This document shows, piece by piece, positions 1-11,967 of a stretch of DNA of 61,966 nt. A program made the position numbers and the translations under genes. Each line of letters begins with the position of its first letter. Within the stretch, counting starts at the first letter, position 1. Location of the stretch: the NCBI GenBank assembly GCA_029204225.1, contig MU833048.1, positions 1 through 61,966 on the forward strand, read 5' to 3'. The stretch is from Diphasiastrum complanatum. Taxonomy: Eukaryota > Streptophyta > Lycopodiopsida > Lycopodiales > Lycopodiaceae. The notes under the pieces are model-generated. The model saw nothing but the letters and a program-made list of their open reading frames with translations. It searched no databases and had not been told where the DNA came from.

Positions 1-46
1 CTTCTCCTTGTTGTTGTAGAGAGCTTGGTTAGAAGCATCCTTGTGA

Positions 47-573
47 TCAAGATGCTCTCGAAGCTTCGGACTTCTTCTCGAATCTCGACAACTGCCTTTT
101 TCGAGTGTCATATCTAGATCTTTTGCTAGCAGCATTCGGGTTGTCTAGAAGGATCTTGGTAAAGCCCTTAAGAGATAGGTAAGTTGCTTCTCTACTGATA
201 CTGATTTTTCTGCTCCGGAATTTGTGTAATGAAAGGAACAGATTCTTCGTCTTTCTGATAATGGAAGTGAGGTCTTTGCCATTCCATTGCAGATTTGTCA
301 GTTGATCTACAAGAAACATGATTTGACTGCCTGATTTTGTCTAAAATCTTGTGAAGTAAAGTATCCCACATCTCTCTTGCATTGGAGGGTGTAGCCAGGG
401 TCAAGAGTTAGGCTATCCTCGATGGATGATGATAATACGGCCATTGCCTTGTCATAAAATCTCTCTCCATTCGGTGTAGCTCTTTGCCTATAGTTGTAGG
501 CATCTCCTCGGTGCCGTCTACCCAAGGAAATAATCCTTCTCCCTTTAGTATAAGAGAGGTCTTGACCTTCCAT
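47..573 (-). pseudogene. Decayed Ty1/copia gag fragment
   Basis: Three overlapping minus-strand frames (47-319, 192-404, 307-573) together read as one copia gag of the UBN2 type with several frameshifts. Recognisable pieces are a nucleocapsid-precursor start with a KTSLILKGEGL-like stretch, an NAREMWDTL segment and a DKSAMEWQRPHFHY segment. The same gag type recurs at 9755-10395 and 27770-28436 on the plus strand. The copy lies just downstream (minus sense) of a primer-binding site at 792-805, the expected order. The left side runs off the window. No intact product is possible. Confidence 0.6.
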
Positions 574-791
574 GCTAGGAAGTTAGATCCCGATGAGTTG
601 AGGATTGTATAGATCTTTATTGTATACAGCTTATTGAAGCCATTGTTGTAGATTGTGTTCTCACTTGTTTAATGGTCCTTTGTCTTGAATGCATTGCCTC
701 CTGGATTGATAACTTTGTGGGCTATGTCAGACTATGACAAGACCATTGAAGAGAAAAATCAGGACTCTGATAACTACTACTGATAGCAATC

Positions 792-805
792 AAACTCTGA
801 TACCA
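792..805 (-). other. Retrotransposon primer-binding site (initiator tRNA-Met type)
   Basis: The minus strand reads TGGTATCAGAGTTTG, close to the usual plant copia site TGGTATCAGAGC. It separates the gag remnant on its left from the LTR on its right. Confidence 0.65.
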
Positions 806-807
806 CT

Positions 808-1673
808 AAAACATAAATATTAATCATGAATGAAATCAATTTGGATGGAGTTCATACATGATTGCTAGTCACTAACCTGCTATATCATTCCTACAGTCCT
901 CCAGGAAAGTAGATAAACATTGCTGACCTACATTATAAATTAATTCAGCATTCAACAAGATTGAACCAATGTGCGAAATAGATAAAACAAGTGAATGAGA
1001 TAAAACAAACAATAGCAAACCATAGTTCATTTCGAGATCAGACAAGATTTAGAATGATATGTGCATAACAACTACATCATCTTCTATTGATCCTCTTTGT
1101 TTCAAGCAGTGTGTGACAGACCCAACACAGCACATTGGCATGAGAGAAGCGATGTCTCTCTCCACGAATAGTGTCTCGCTTACTAGCGGACTTCTTGGAT
1201 CTCTGTGGATCTCGCTTACAAAATTGTCTCGCTCACAAGCATACTTCTATTCTATATATTGTCTATATGTATTTGTGTATTTTATGCATCTAGCAATTGC
1301 ATACATTTAGAGTAGCATTTTTGATTAGATAGATTAAACAATTTGTGACTAATCATGGATTACAAGAGTGGTGGGTTAGGCACGTCCTAACACTCTTTTG
1401 TTGATGTCATCATATCAGATTAGGGATTTGTACTTCAGGGTACTTGTTTGATCTTCCCGATCCTTTGGAGCGTGAAGGGTTTCATGTCATGAAGATACTT
1501 GTGTCGCTTTGTGTCGAGAAGTTTGACCTTCTCCTTTTTCATGTCGTTTGACCTTCTCATGTTGTGTCACGAATATTTTTTCTTTCGTGAACATTTCGCT
1601 TTCGTGTCTTTTCATCAGATTGGGAGTTGAGAGCTAGCAGAGCTTTGGTAACAGAAACATTTTGTTTCTTTAA
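808..1673 (-). repeat. 5' LTR of the copia remnant (LTR family A/B)
   Basis: This stretch lies directly upstream, in minus sense, of the primer site. Its distal half (about 1240-1673) is similar to 10560-11049, which sits at the 3' end of another copia RNase H gene on the minus strand, so both are LTRs of one family. Shared landmarks are the GATTACAAGAGTGG block, a TTTGGAGCG block and the GCTAGC-containing start. The outer boundary is inferred from the position where the two copies stop matching. Confidence 0.5.
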
Positions 1674-2177
1674 TTACTAGATGTTGTAAGCAAGTTATTG
1701 ATTCATTAATCTAAGATACTGTAGGTTGTTGATTGCTAGGTTTTCTCTTAGAAGGGTTTTCCCAAGATAAAAACATTCTGCTCATGTGAATGTTCTTGTA
1801 TGATCTCTTGCACCATATAGATTCAACCTAGTATTGTTTCTCTATGTCTATTTTTGTACATGCATCAATATCAACAGCAAGGGACCATTGTCCCATAAGG
1901 TAATCAATGATAATATGCATAGACAAAAAGATTCATGTTTATCTTATATTGTTTGACTATTGTTCCTTGGGTAGTAAGCTATTCAATAGATTTAAGCAAA
2001 TAAATTTGAGGAGTCATTTTATTTGCATTACTAGCTCCTTTATTAATGTAAACAAATGGTCTATCATTTTGGGGCATTCAAATAGCTTGTCAAGAAGGCC
2101 AAGATGTATACAAATCAGGCTGGATTGACTCCATCAATTATTCTCTTGTGGATTTGTCACAATAAATCCCCCAAAAA
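1674..2177. other. No gene recognised
   Basis: AT-rich sequence with only a short plus-strand frame (1907-2128) that resembles no family I know. Probably transposon-derived spacer. Confidence 0.4.
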
Positions 2178-3099
2178 GCATGATAAAAGGTAATTTTTAG
2201 CCCTTTTAAGCCTCCTACACCTTCTAAGCCATGAATTCTCTGCTCTAAGCTCTTGGACAGCTTCAAAATATGTTGACTAACCCTCATGCAAGGTCCACAA
2301 GACAATTTCTAGCAGTATGCAATTAAATCTATCAAAAAACTTACAAAATCATCAATTTTGACAATATCTCAGGTTTTTTTTATTCACATAAAGCTGAATT
2401 CTACCTCATGCATGCACATACTAATCACATGCAACTCTAATTAATGATTAAAAACTATCAATTGTTCTTATTTTCCTAGATCATAGCTCTTACTATCCTT
2501 TTCTAGTAAAAAACCCCAAAAAAAACAAGCAATTTTTTACTAAATCGTAGCCTAGAATCATAAATCTCGGCATGCATCATTAACTCAACAATTAATGAAC
2601 CCCTAAGTGAAGGTACACTTGCTAACAAATTCAGATCAGCATGATAAAAGGTAATTTTTAGCCTTCTTCAAGCCTCCTACACCTTCTAAGCCCTGAGTTC
2701 TCTGCTCTAAGCTCTTGGACAACTTCAAAATATGCTGACTAACCCTCATGCAAGGTCCACAAGACAATTTGTAGCAGTATGCAATTAAATCTGTCAAAAA
2801 ACTTACAAAATCATTAATTTTGACAATATCTCAGGTTTTTTTATTCACATAAAGCTGAATTCTACCTCATGCATGCACATACTAATCAAATGCAAATCTA
2901 ATTAATGATTAAAAACTATGAATTGTTCTTATTTTCCTAGATCATAGCTCTTACTATCCTTTTCTAGTCAAAAACCCCAAAAAACAAGCAATTTTTGACT
3001 AAATCATAGCCTAGAATCGTAAATCTCGGCATGCATCATTAACTCAACAATTAATGAACCCCTAATTGAAGGTACACTTGCTAACAAATTCATATCTAC
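2178..3099. repeat. 461-bp direct tandem duplication
   Basis: The block beginning GCATGATAAAAGG at 2178 restarts at 2639 and runs to about 3099. The copies differ by scattered single bases and small indels, for example in A-runs. No coding frame is retained. The duplication lies between two LTR-like regions. Confidence 0.85.
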
Positions 3100-3345
3100 C
3101 ATGTTTTATGAGAAATACAAGCAAAACCCTGAAAAACTGTCATAAACTGGCTAACATCAACAACAATCCATAAAACCTTGGAGAACGTCGACAAAGATGG
3201 ATCTTAGTGACATGCAAGTGAAAACACTGAGAGAACACCCACTTGGAGGCTTGTTCTCCACCTAGAAGAGAAGTTTGATCGATCCACTACCAAAGATCTA
3301 GTGAAAAGCTTCACAGCTCCAAGTCCCTTGATCTTCGTAAGCCTT

Positions 3346-3800
3346 GTTCTGATATTACTGTATGGGAAAGTTCCTCAAGATCTTGCTGGCAAGACAAACA
3401 CAAAGTGACAACGGTGGAGCAAGACCACCCAACCACTGAGAAGCCACTGATCAATCTCCAGTAGCATCAACCCAAGCCACTAGACAGGATCCATATGTAG
3501 AGAGAGAAAATTGGTAATGAAAATCACACTATGGAATGGTAGCAGGGCGAGCCCACTAGGATGACTTAGCCTCTCTTGTACATGTGCCCATGCAAGCCAA
3601 GAATATTCCCAAAAGTGCTTTTCATTACTATTGATACTCTACACATGCCTATAGCCATCCTAACCCATGCACTAGCTCCACTAATGTGAATGGGCCCTCA
3701 CATGGTTGTGAATGGGCCCTCACAAGGTTGTTAATCACATTTCTAGCCTAGTTCAAAATAACGAGACGTAATCAATAATCTCGCGTACAAGACAACATGG
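3346..3800 (-). repeat. LTR fragment related to the 18986 gypsy LTR, with degenerate primer site
   Basis: The stretch with GGTGGAGCAAGACCACCCAACC near 3412 matches GTGGAGCAAAACCACCCAACC near 19050, and the following bases (CCACTGAT..., CCAAGCCA) also align. In both places the block is preceded by a primer-site-like sequence; here it is the degenerate TTCTGATATTACTG at 3348-3361. No adjacent gag is recognisable. The right boundary is approximate. Confidence 0.45.
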
Positions 3801-3976
3801 CCTCCCATTCAACAAATGACATAATTATTTCACCTGCAAATTGGTTGCCGAAGGCTTATGTTGCATCTCCATGAATCTTATAGCTAGTGCGCCCTCCCAC
3901 AAGGTAAAAAATCTTTGTTCTCAACCTATACTGCATCTCTAGACCTGATTGATGGCTTAATGTAAGTCTAATGAAC

Positions 3977-4602
3977 TGTTGGTAATGCTGGAAATGGTGA
4001 ACTCATGTAACCATTCCCCGGCATTCCTTGAAGTGCCAGAAGTTGAAGTCACTGAAGTCACCGAAGTTATCGACATTGAAGTGATCGATGAAGGCTCAGG
4101 CACCATTAACCGAAGACAAAGTACTTGAGGCATCCAAAGTCAAAGTGCCCAAAGTGCTCGACATCGAAGTGACCGACAAGTTTGAAGTCGAAGTCACTCA
4201 AAATACTGAAGACGGACGTTGTTGACAAGTCGAGTTAATGGATTGCAGCTCTCGACGAGCGTGGAGGCATTGTACTATCACGCTCAGCCGCCAAAGCAAC
4301 ATTACCAGAGAGACATCGTGCAATAGCATAGAAATTTGTAGAGAAGTAGATACAACATTGTAACAGGAGCGTCATGCCCCCAATGAGCGAGACACTGGTG
4401 AACGACTCACGCTCAAAACAAATTAAAATACAAATACTTCTATTCTTCCATCTTTGATTGTTGCCTTGCATCTATTATTCTCTGATTGATGGCTGTAGTG
4501 TCTATGATCGATAGTCGAGTATCTAGGTCTTGCTAATCCAACGTGCTCCTACAGCACTTTCACACAGCGCTTTCGCACATTCCAATTCAAACTTCTCAAA
4601 CA
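3977..4602 (+). repeat. Probable 5' LTR of a plus-strand copia
   Basis: It begins TGTTGGTAATG and ends CTCAAACA immediately before a primer-binding site, giving TG...CA ends. Between 4030 and 4215 it holds a degenerate run of GAAGT-containing short repeats. The start is inferred from the TGTTGG terminus only; no second LTR is present to confirm it. Confidence 0.45.
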
Positions 4603-4616
4603 TGGTATTAGAGCTG
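4603..4616 (+). other. Primer-binding site
   Basis: TGGTATTAGAGCTG directly follows the LTR end and is one base off the usual TGGTATCAGAGC. Gag begins about 20 bases later. Confidence 0.65.
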
Positions 4617-4635
4617 ATTCTATAGATAATACAAT

Positions 4636-4893
4636 ATGGCTACTACGATTTAGACTAGGATTGTAATCAATCTTGATGGCACAAACTACCGAGTATGGAA
4701 GTTCAAGATCAAAACACTCTTAAAGGGTGAAGGGATATGGTCAGTGACCGATCTCACAGAAGAAAAGCCTCCAGAGAGAGAATTGATGAGAGCAGAATGG
4801 ATCAAGAAGGATGAATGCGCAATGGCGATCATTGTCTCCTCCATCAATGAAGAGATCCTCATGCAGATTGAAGATGCTCACCAACATAGCTAG
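4636..4893 (+). pseudogene. 5' end of a copia gag, truncated
   Basis: The reading frame starts MATTI, has an early stop, then continues with copia gag N-terminal features: an NLDGTNYRVWKFKIKTLL stretch (the conserved L.G.NY..W) and a KDECAMAIIVSSINEEI stretch. It breaks off at about 4893, where opposite-strand sequence of family F1 begins. Structural gag would form the virus-like particle; this copy encodes less than a fifth of one. Confidence 0.7.
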
Positions 4894-5154
4894 TATATCT
4901 TGACAATTTGCACACATCCACATGAAATTGCTCAAACATCCAGATGAAATTGCACAAATCCACATGAAATTGCTCCAACATGAGATGGAACAAGAAAATT
5001 AAACCACTTCCTTGCTTCTCCTTTGACCTTAATTGAGTCTTCAATAACCTACAAAAATAGATCCATAACATCTTTGCCAATTGACTCTCCTTTGATGCTC
5101 TTGACTAGCTCCAAATTGCTAACTTCCATTTTGACTTGCTGAAGCCCTTTGAGA
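4894..5154 (-). repeat. 3' untranslated tail of copia F1
   Basis: The block is similar to 29990-30190, the region between coding sequence and LTR in F2, including the words CAATTTGGAGCTAG and GAAGACTCAA on the minus strand. It contains three near-copies of ATTTCATGTGGA. The downstream LTR is missing: sequence changes abruptly at about 4893 into the plus-strand gag. Confidence 0.55.
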
Positions 5155-7195
5155 TCAACCTCTCAAATCTTCAACTTGACCATCAAAGTCATTGAATAGG
5201 ATATCTTTTCCAGATCCATTAGTATCTGGAAAATCATAAAAGCATCCATCTACTTGCATAGCATCATCTAGACCAGAAGATTCACCAAAGCATGTTTTGT
5301 TCTTCATAAGAGCTTGATACTCAAGATCCATTGCTTGGATCCACTCCTCCCTGTTTCTTGCTTCATCTACACATGTAGGTTTATCAAAAGAGGTTAGAAA
5401 AGCAAAGTGTGTACCTCCAACAACTTGCTTACCTTTCTCATCATATGTGAGCCTTGAAGGCATTTGTCTTTCCCTTCATATTCTCCTTGGCTATTGACTT
5501 GATAAAGGTCCTTCATCATAACCATCTAAAGTAGGATCCTTTACATCAACATCAAGAATGTTAGATCCATCCACATCACCATCAATAATACTTCAAGATA
5601 CTTTTGGAATGTTTCCCTCATCAAAAAATGACATCTCTACCAACAATCTCTACTAACAATCACTTGAAGATGGATCCTCCTTGGTCGTATCATCAAGACT
5701 TATATTGACATAGCATGTGCATCCAAATATTTTAATAAAGTTGATACTTGGCCTCCTCTTGAATAACATCTCAAAAGGTGTCCTTCCATTCAAAACAACA
5801 CTTGGCCACCTATTGCACAAGAAATTAGCACACAACAAAGCTTGATCCCAAAATGGCTTAGCAAGGTTAGGACTTAAACTCATGGATTTGGCACTTTCAC
5901 ATAAAGTCTTATTCTTCCTCTCAGCCACTCCATTTTGTTGTGGGGTCCTTGGTGTTGTATACTCCCTCTTGATCCCATGCTCATCACAAAAAGCCTTAAA
6001 CTTGGTAGATATGTACTCTCCACCACTGTCACTCCTTAAACTTGATCTTTGTGAAAATTGGTTCTCCCTTGCATTCTTGAACTTAACAAATACATCATAC
6101 ACTTCATCTTTGCTCTTTAGTAGATAGATCCAACAAAATCTACTATAAAATCATCAACGAGAGTTACAAACATCTTATCTCCGCTATTGCTAATTGTAGT
6201 AATACAATGAATATCCAAATGTACAACTTGAAAAGGATTTGTAGATCTAGATGTAGATATAGTATAAGGTAGCCTATGTGACTTTGACAAAGCACAAGAC
6301 TCACAAACATGATCGATGCTACTTAAGGAACTTGGAAGACCAATCACAACTCACTTTCCAGCCATTACCTCCAATGACTTGAAGTTGAGGTGCCCCATCC
6401 TTTTATGCCAAACCTCTTGAATAGGTAAATTTTGCTCTCTTGCAACACGTCCAACTTGGTTAGCAATAACACAAATATCTAGTTTGAACAACTTCCCTTG
6501 CCTTTTACTTTTGCAATCAAGATATCCTTCCTTTCAATCATACAAGCATCTCCATCAAACTCCAATTTGAGACCTTTACTTAGCAATTGACTAGCAATTG
6601 GCTCGCACTAAGTAAATTCTTGGTAATAGATGGAATGAAAAAAACATCCTCCAAATGAATATTCCTATTTGTAGAGAGAGAATTAGGAATTGTGCCAATC
6701 CCTTTGATTGCACACTCACCATCATTAGCCGTGTAGATCACCCTCTTGTCATCTCCATATGCCAACAAAGAAGTGAAGTACTCTTTGTGAAAAGTCATGT
6801 GTGAACTTGCTCCACTATCAATCCACCATGGATCTAGATCTCCATCATTCTCATCATTCTCAAGCATACATGAAGACATCACAAAAGCATCATTGTTTGT
6901 ATTTTGAACATCCAATCCATCCTCATCAAGAGTTAGATTACCTTGCTTGTCTCCTTGATCTCTCTTCTTTTTGTAGGACAAGTACACTTACTAACTTGAG
7001 AAGTTCATCTCTTTTGGCCCTCCTGTCATAACTCAATTGTTCTTGTTGTGCTATTGGCCTCTCCTCCAAACCTACAACAATATCCAAAATATCATTCATC
7101 TCAATAAGTGATTCCATCCTCCCTTTCCACAATGAATAGTTGCTTGAGGTAAGCCTATCACTACCTTCCAACATGTATCCACTTGATGTAGCCAT
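5155..7195 (-). pseudogene. Copia F1 gag-protease-integrase, no RT or RNase H
   Basis: Minus-strand pieces in order are: gag start MATSSGYMLEG near 7195 with SSNYSLWKGRMESL; an internal gag deletion near 7015; protease with WWIDSGASSHMT near 6810; integrase zinc remnant CESCALSK; integrase core with RSDSGGEYIS and NGVAERKNKTL (second Asp and Glu of DDE present); then the linker to RT ending MKNKTCF near 5290. RT should follow, but a short tail (FGESSGLDDAMQVDG..., stop at 5155) appears instead. Family copy F3 ends the same way. Stops and shifts separate the pieces at about 5650, 6110, 6350 and 6985. Confidence 0.75.
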
Positions 7196-7445
7196 GTTGC
7201 AATGACTTGATCCTTCTCTTTCAACCTGTTCCAATGCACAAAGCACTCTTTTGAGAACAACAAATGTTTTAAAAAAGAAATCACAAAGATATGGAACCTC
7301 TCAATTCTCTTCTAGCACTTATATCTAGCAAATTAACACATAGAATGAGGAAATCTTGATCAACCTATGATCTATCCTCAATCTAATGACTATTGCCGAC
7401 CACTTTCTAAGCTTGAAATACACTCTAATGAAGTTCAGTAACCTC
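7196..7445 (-). repeat. 5' leader of copia F1
   Basis: This is similar to 31360-31610 upstream of the F2 gag, sharing CTTTCAACCTGTT, ATCACAAAGA and a TGATCTATCCTCAATCTAATGA block. Similarity stops near 7445, so the F1 LTR and primer site are lost. Confidence 0.6.
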
Positions 7446-9530
7446 ATAGAAAGAGAACACTTAGGCTTTTCTAATGCATCATCATTTTTGTATATAAGTA
7501 ATAACATTAACCAACTTAAATACTTGACTAGTAAACTTTCTTGTCGAATAATAGAAAAAGTTTGATGCTCCTTAGTCTTGAAAAGTGCAAGCAATCAATT
7601 TTCAATAGGTGAGGTACATGCAGAAAGGTAGACCACTTTGTCACTATGCAATACATGTTTTTAAAGGAACAATATGGAGGAACCATATTTTTGTCTTGTT
7701 GTTTGTGCTACAAATGAAGTGGGCTACCATACATTTTAGTATTACTATAGACCATATATTTTCCTTAAAAAACTCAAAACTTGTGGAAGTAATTGTTGTT
7801 ACAATAATTTGAAGGATGCTATTGAAGTACTTAATAATCTTTATTATGTGGGCCAAAGGGAATCGAATTAAAAGAGGAAAAATTGACACTTTTCTATTCT
7901 AGAAGAAAAGGCAACAATCACAAGAAAAAAAAAAGAGAATTTGATGTGCTTATAGACAAGGATCTCATGTGATCAACAATTTTGAATGGTAAAATTGTTG
8001 GATTGAATCATGTAAGTTTCTTTAGCATGGTTGAATGTGTCATATCTAGATCTCCTGATTGTGATAGATGCATATTCTTTGGAGAAATAAGTTTGTGTGT
8101 GTAATCTTTGTGCATGATATTATATCCTCACATTGCTTTTAGAATTGAAAAATCATATTGAGGATGCTTGCTTTATTTAAGCTTTGGAAGTTATTGGCTT
8201 ATGCTAGACATATGAAAAAATAAAGCCACTATTGCTAAAAATCTTTTGAAAACTTGTTGTACAAGAATTTCATTAGTATTGATGTGAATTCAAACATGAC
8301 ATTGGCTAAATGGAAAAATGTATAAATGCTTATCACTTCTAACATGTATATGGGACATATATGTCTCAAAAGTTACAAGGATTCTTTACTCTAAGCATTA
8401 TAATATGTTAAAAAACATCAAATTGTATATACTTGCATAAGATGTTTGGAACATTAATATAAATATCAAATCTTACATCACATGCTAGTTAAAAAAATAT
8501 TTTGAATATTCAAGACATTGATGTGAATGTTTTAGAAGCAAAACTCTGTATTTTCTATTTTTTTTTATTGTTATCACAAGCTACTCACATTATCTTTAAG
8601 ATTGTTCTTTTTGTTTGCAACAAATAACTCAAATGACTATATTGACATTCACAAAATGTACATGGGAATTAAGTCAAAGACCTCACCAGCCAATGATGAT
8701 AAGTTGGGAGATTAAGAACAAGTAGCAAAATGAAGCCATCAAGCCTAAATGATTAGTTGGGCCCTAATGGCTCTAGTTGATGATTGATGAACTGAGACTA
8801 TTGAATTGACCAAAGTTGGTTACATAGTTGTGAACAAAAATTCAAGTAGCCATGCCACAACTTCAATGGAAATTTGCTAATTGCTCCAAGAAATACTTTC
8901 AATACATTTTGAAAGGAAACACTCATGGGTGAGAGTTGAGCATCTCTTGATTTTTTTTGCTCCTTTCAAGCCAAACCAATCATAAAGTGGATAACTCACA
9001 CAAATTCTGATATAAAATAGCATCAACAGAACTAGATAAATCATCACTTTCATGGATAGGATTAGCAAGTGCCAATATTTGTGAAAAGTCAAAGAAATGT
9101 CCATCTAAGAGTTTCTTCTCCAATGAAAGTGGGTTGAGGAATCAAACTTAAGTGGGAGAGATCATGCTGGAAGCCTATATGCCAAAAGTAAAATGTATGA
9201 ATAGGAGTCTTGTTGATGTTGTTGAACTTCTCTCTCCAAAGATGGTGTAAGTAATGTCATTTCCACTTGTCATTGAGCATGTAGAAGGAGTTATCACTAT
9301 TGTAATAAGCACATACTCTTTTTCTAAGATAAGTGAGCTACTTCAAGAGAAAAGGCTCATTCTTCTAGTTGATCCTTGTCTTATTCTATAACTTTCATTC
9401 CAAGAGGAGATAGTAGACAAGCTCTCCTCTCCTCCAACACACTCTTTCCTTGCTCACTTTATCAAGATGACACTCACGAGGTTGTTTTTTTTTTCGTTTG
9501 CACAGTATGATATCTGACCATGATTTTACT
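7446..9530. other. About 2 kb without a recognisable gene
   Basis: AT-rich, with many stops in all frames. The short frames at 7609-7812, 7644-7889 and 8877-9104 show no domain I recognise. Likely decayed repeat or spacer. Confidence 0.5.
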
Positions 9531-9531
9531 T

Positions 9532-9755
9532 GAATCATTTAGACAACATTTGTATTGTTGATTGGGTGCCTATTATACTTAGCAGAAGTGCACTAGACCA
9601 CAACCTATCTGTGCCTTTTTTGAAGACATATCCATAACATAATTGAGCTGTAAAATCTTACGTGAGTCATTTAGACAACATTTGTACTATTGATCCTATC
9701 ATACTTAGCAGAAGTGCACTAGACCACAACCTATTTGTGCCTTTTTTGAAGGCAT
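9532..9755. repeat. Tandem duplication, period about 132 bp
   Basis: The block ATCATTTAGACAACATTTGTA...GCCTTTTTTGAAG occurs from 9533 and again from about 9665. The second copy lacks a short internal segment. It lies directly upstream of a gag fragment. Confidence 0.75.
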
Positions 9756-10395
9756 ATCGGCGAAGGTCTTTGGCAATGGGTAGAACCTATAGAGGAGAAG
9801 CCAATAACTACTCCTGGCAAAGAACTTCGAGAATGGAGTTTAAGAAATGACAAAGCTATAGCAATTATTGCGTCTTCAGTGCATGACAATATAATGCTAG
9901 ATCTTACATCAATTTCGAATGCAAAAGATTTATGGGAAGAATTGCAAACCAAGAATGAGACTCGATCTCATAATCAAATCATGTTATTGGAAGACCAATT
10001 AACTTACCTACCGTGGGACGACAAAGACCTGGACCACACTTGTACGAAAGATAAAAGATCTGTTTATTTCTTTGCTGAATTCTAGCACAGAAAATGCAAT
10101 TTCAAAGGAAAAACAGCTTAGCTATTTTCTTCGAGCCCTACCCAAGTCAATCCACACAACTTGAATTTTATTGGCGAAAGATGTGACAATGACACTTCAA
10201 AAGGCAATAGACGGAGTCAAAGAGGAAGTAGAAGCTCGTGAACGCTATGAAAACAATGATGATTCCAAAAATGCTCTATTTACTTAGAAGAATAAATCTT
10301 CTAAGAAGTCTAAGTTTAAGAGGGAGTCGTCTAAAAATAATGTGAATGTGGTTATAGGCATTGCTACAAGGAGTGTCTAGCAAGACCAAAGCCAC
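9755..10395 (+). pseudogene. Copia gag fragment
   Basis: The plus-strand frames carry SISNAKDLWEELQTKNETRS (9879-10085), a TYLPWDDKDLDHT stretch, a KSIHTT-like block and KEEVEARERYE, with a decayed zinc-knuckle region near 10350. This is copia gag of the same type as at 47-573 and 27770-28436. Stops occur at about 9848 and 10083. No LTR or primer site precedes it, and it ends near 10395 against an opposite-strand LTR. Confidence 0.65.
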
Positions 10396-10559
10396 CACCG
10401 GTTACAGTCACAATAACATATTGCACAGATTTTGACATGGGCGTCTGATGTATGTTCAAAAATTTCATAATTCATCACAATTTGACATGTCAAAGTCCGA
10501 CGTCCTAGTAAAAAAATCAGGAAACTCTTGATTGCTTACTAGCATCAGGCTACTACACT

Positions 10560-11049
10560 GTATGTGTATTCTATCATCCTCTTTGTCAAGTATCATCCAG
10601 TAAGTATATAGTTGCTCTATGTAACTTTAAGATTAGAGTGATTAACCATCTACAACTAATCAGGAGATTACAAGAGTGGCAGATTAGCCACAACCTAGAT
10701 TGGATCTGCTAACATCATGCCATCAGGTCGGATATCTGTACTTCTGGGTACTTGCAGGATCTTGGCTGGTACTTTTTGGAGCGAGAGGGCAGAAAGTCTT
10801 TTGCGACATTTTTTGTGTCGTGTCGTTGGTTTCGTTTTCGTCGTCTGACTTTCTCGTGCTCGACCGCAAAAGATTCTTGTTCACAAATCTTTCGCGTTCG
10901 TGTCTTCCCGTCAGGTGTTTGCAAAACTTTCGTGTTTGCAAAACCTTCATGTTTCGTGTCTCTTAACTTTCGTGTTCGCAAACATCTTCGTCAGGCAGAG
11001 GGCTGAAAGCTAGCAAGGCTTTGTAATTAGAAATGTTTTGTTTCTTCAG
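10560..11049 (-). repeat. 3' LTR of copia remnant (family A/B), truncated
   Basis: This region follows a purine-rich run (GAGAGGGAGC on the minus strand, about 11050-11060) at the end of an RNase H gene. It matches 1240-1673. It is rich in short TTTCG/CGTGT words. The start at about 11049 comes from the purine tract plus the copy comparison; the distal end is uncertain. Confidence 0.55.
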
Positions 11050-11775
11050 CTCCCTCTCAAAGCATGATAGCTTTACGATCCCGAGACTTCTCCTCTGTCT
11101 ATCAAAGAGTCCTTTGTCCAGGACTTTGGTGAAAATATCAGCAACCATGTCTTTCATTCCGATGAAGGTGGTCTACAACATCCTGTTTTCAATTAGATTC
11201 CTAATCAAGTGATACTTGATCGCAATGTGCTTTGTTCTAGAATGGAACACGTGATCTTTCGTCAGGTGTATTGTAGAGGTGTTGTCCATTTGCAAGACCA
11301 GAGGCTCATTTCTCGTTTTGCGGAACTGCCTTAGCTAGATTATCTCGTTGGCCATCTTTGCTGCTACAACATACTCTGCTTCGTAGGATGACTGGGCCAC
11401 AATGGTCTGCCTCTTACTGACCCAAAGAACTTCTGCTCCTGATGCGATGGTGCATCCTCTTGAGACGCTTTTACAATCATCCTTGAGAGATGCCCAGCTA
11501 GCATCGCTGTAGGAAAGCATCCTGAAACCTGCATCGTGACAATAACACAACCCGTAATTCCTCGTTAATTGAAGATATTTCAAAATGCGTCTTGCAGTCT
11601 TCCAATGTGTCAAGCTTGGATTCGTACAGAATTGGCTCATCCTAAATACTGCATAGGCAATATCAGGATGTGTGTTGTCAACAAGGTACATCAGTGATCC
11701 TATCAGCTTCTTATAAGGTGTGAGCTGCATCTTCTATCTCTTCCTCAGTCTTCGGACAGTCATCATGTGTCAGCA
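11050..11775 (-). pseudogene. Copia RT C-terminus and RNase H
   Basis: Minus-strand translation gives YKKLIGSLMYLVDNTHPDIAY, then HWKTARRILKYL, a YSDASWASLKD segment (RNase H Asp region), SSYEAEYVVAA (catalytic Glu region) and, after a stop near 11335, the terminal MVADIFTKVLDKGLF. This is the classic end of a copia polyprotein, where RNase H removes the RNA template during reverse transcription. The upstream part (gag to mid RT) is missing, and a one-base shift lies near 11730. Confidence 0.85.
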
Positions 11776-11967
11776 CCATATGATAGTCTGAATCAGTCTA
11801 TGTTGATAATGGATAATCTACAATTCATCCATTTCCATGACTTGGTACCTGCCCAACCACCTTCAAAGCAAGCCCACAACCAACAATTCACGAAAATAGT
11901 GAGTGATTTTAAACGTGTGGTCCATTGTGACCAGCACAATCGATCATGTCGCTTTTTGTAGGAGGGC

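Noticed and set aside
7600-7890. Possible decayed PPR-repeat gene (AIHVFKGTIWRNHIFV looked PPR-like)
   Set aside because: Only one weak repeat unit, stops on both sides and no tandem 35-residue spacing.
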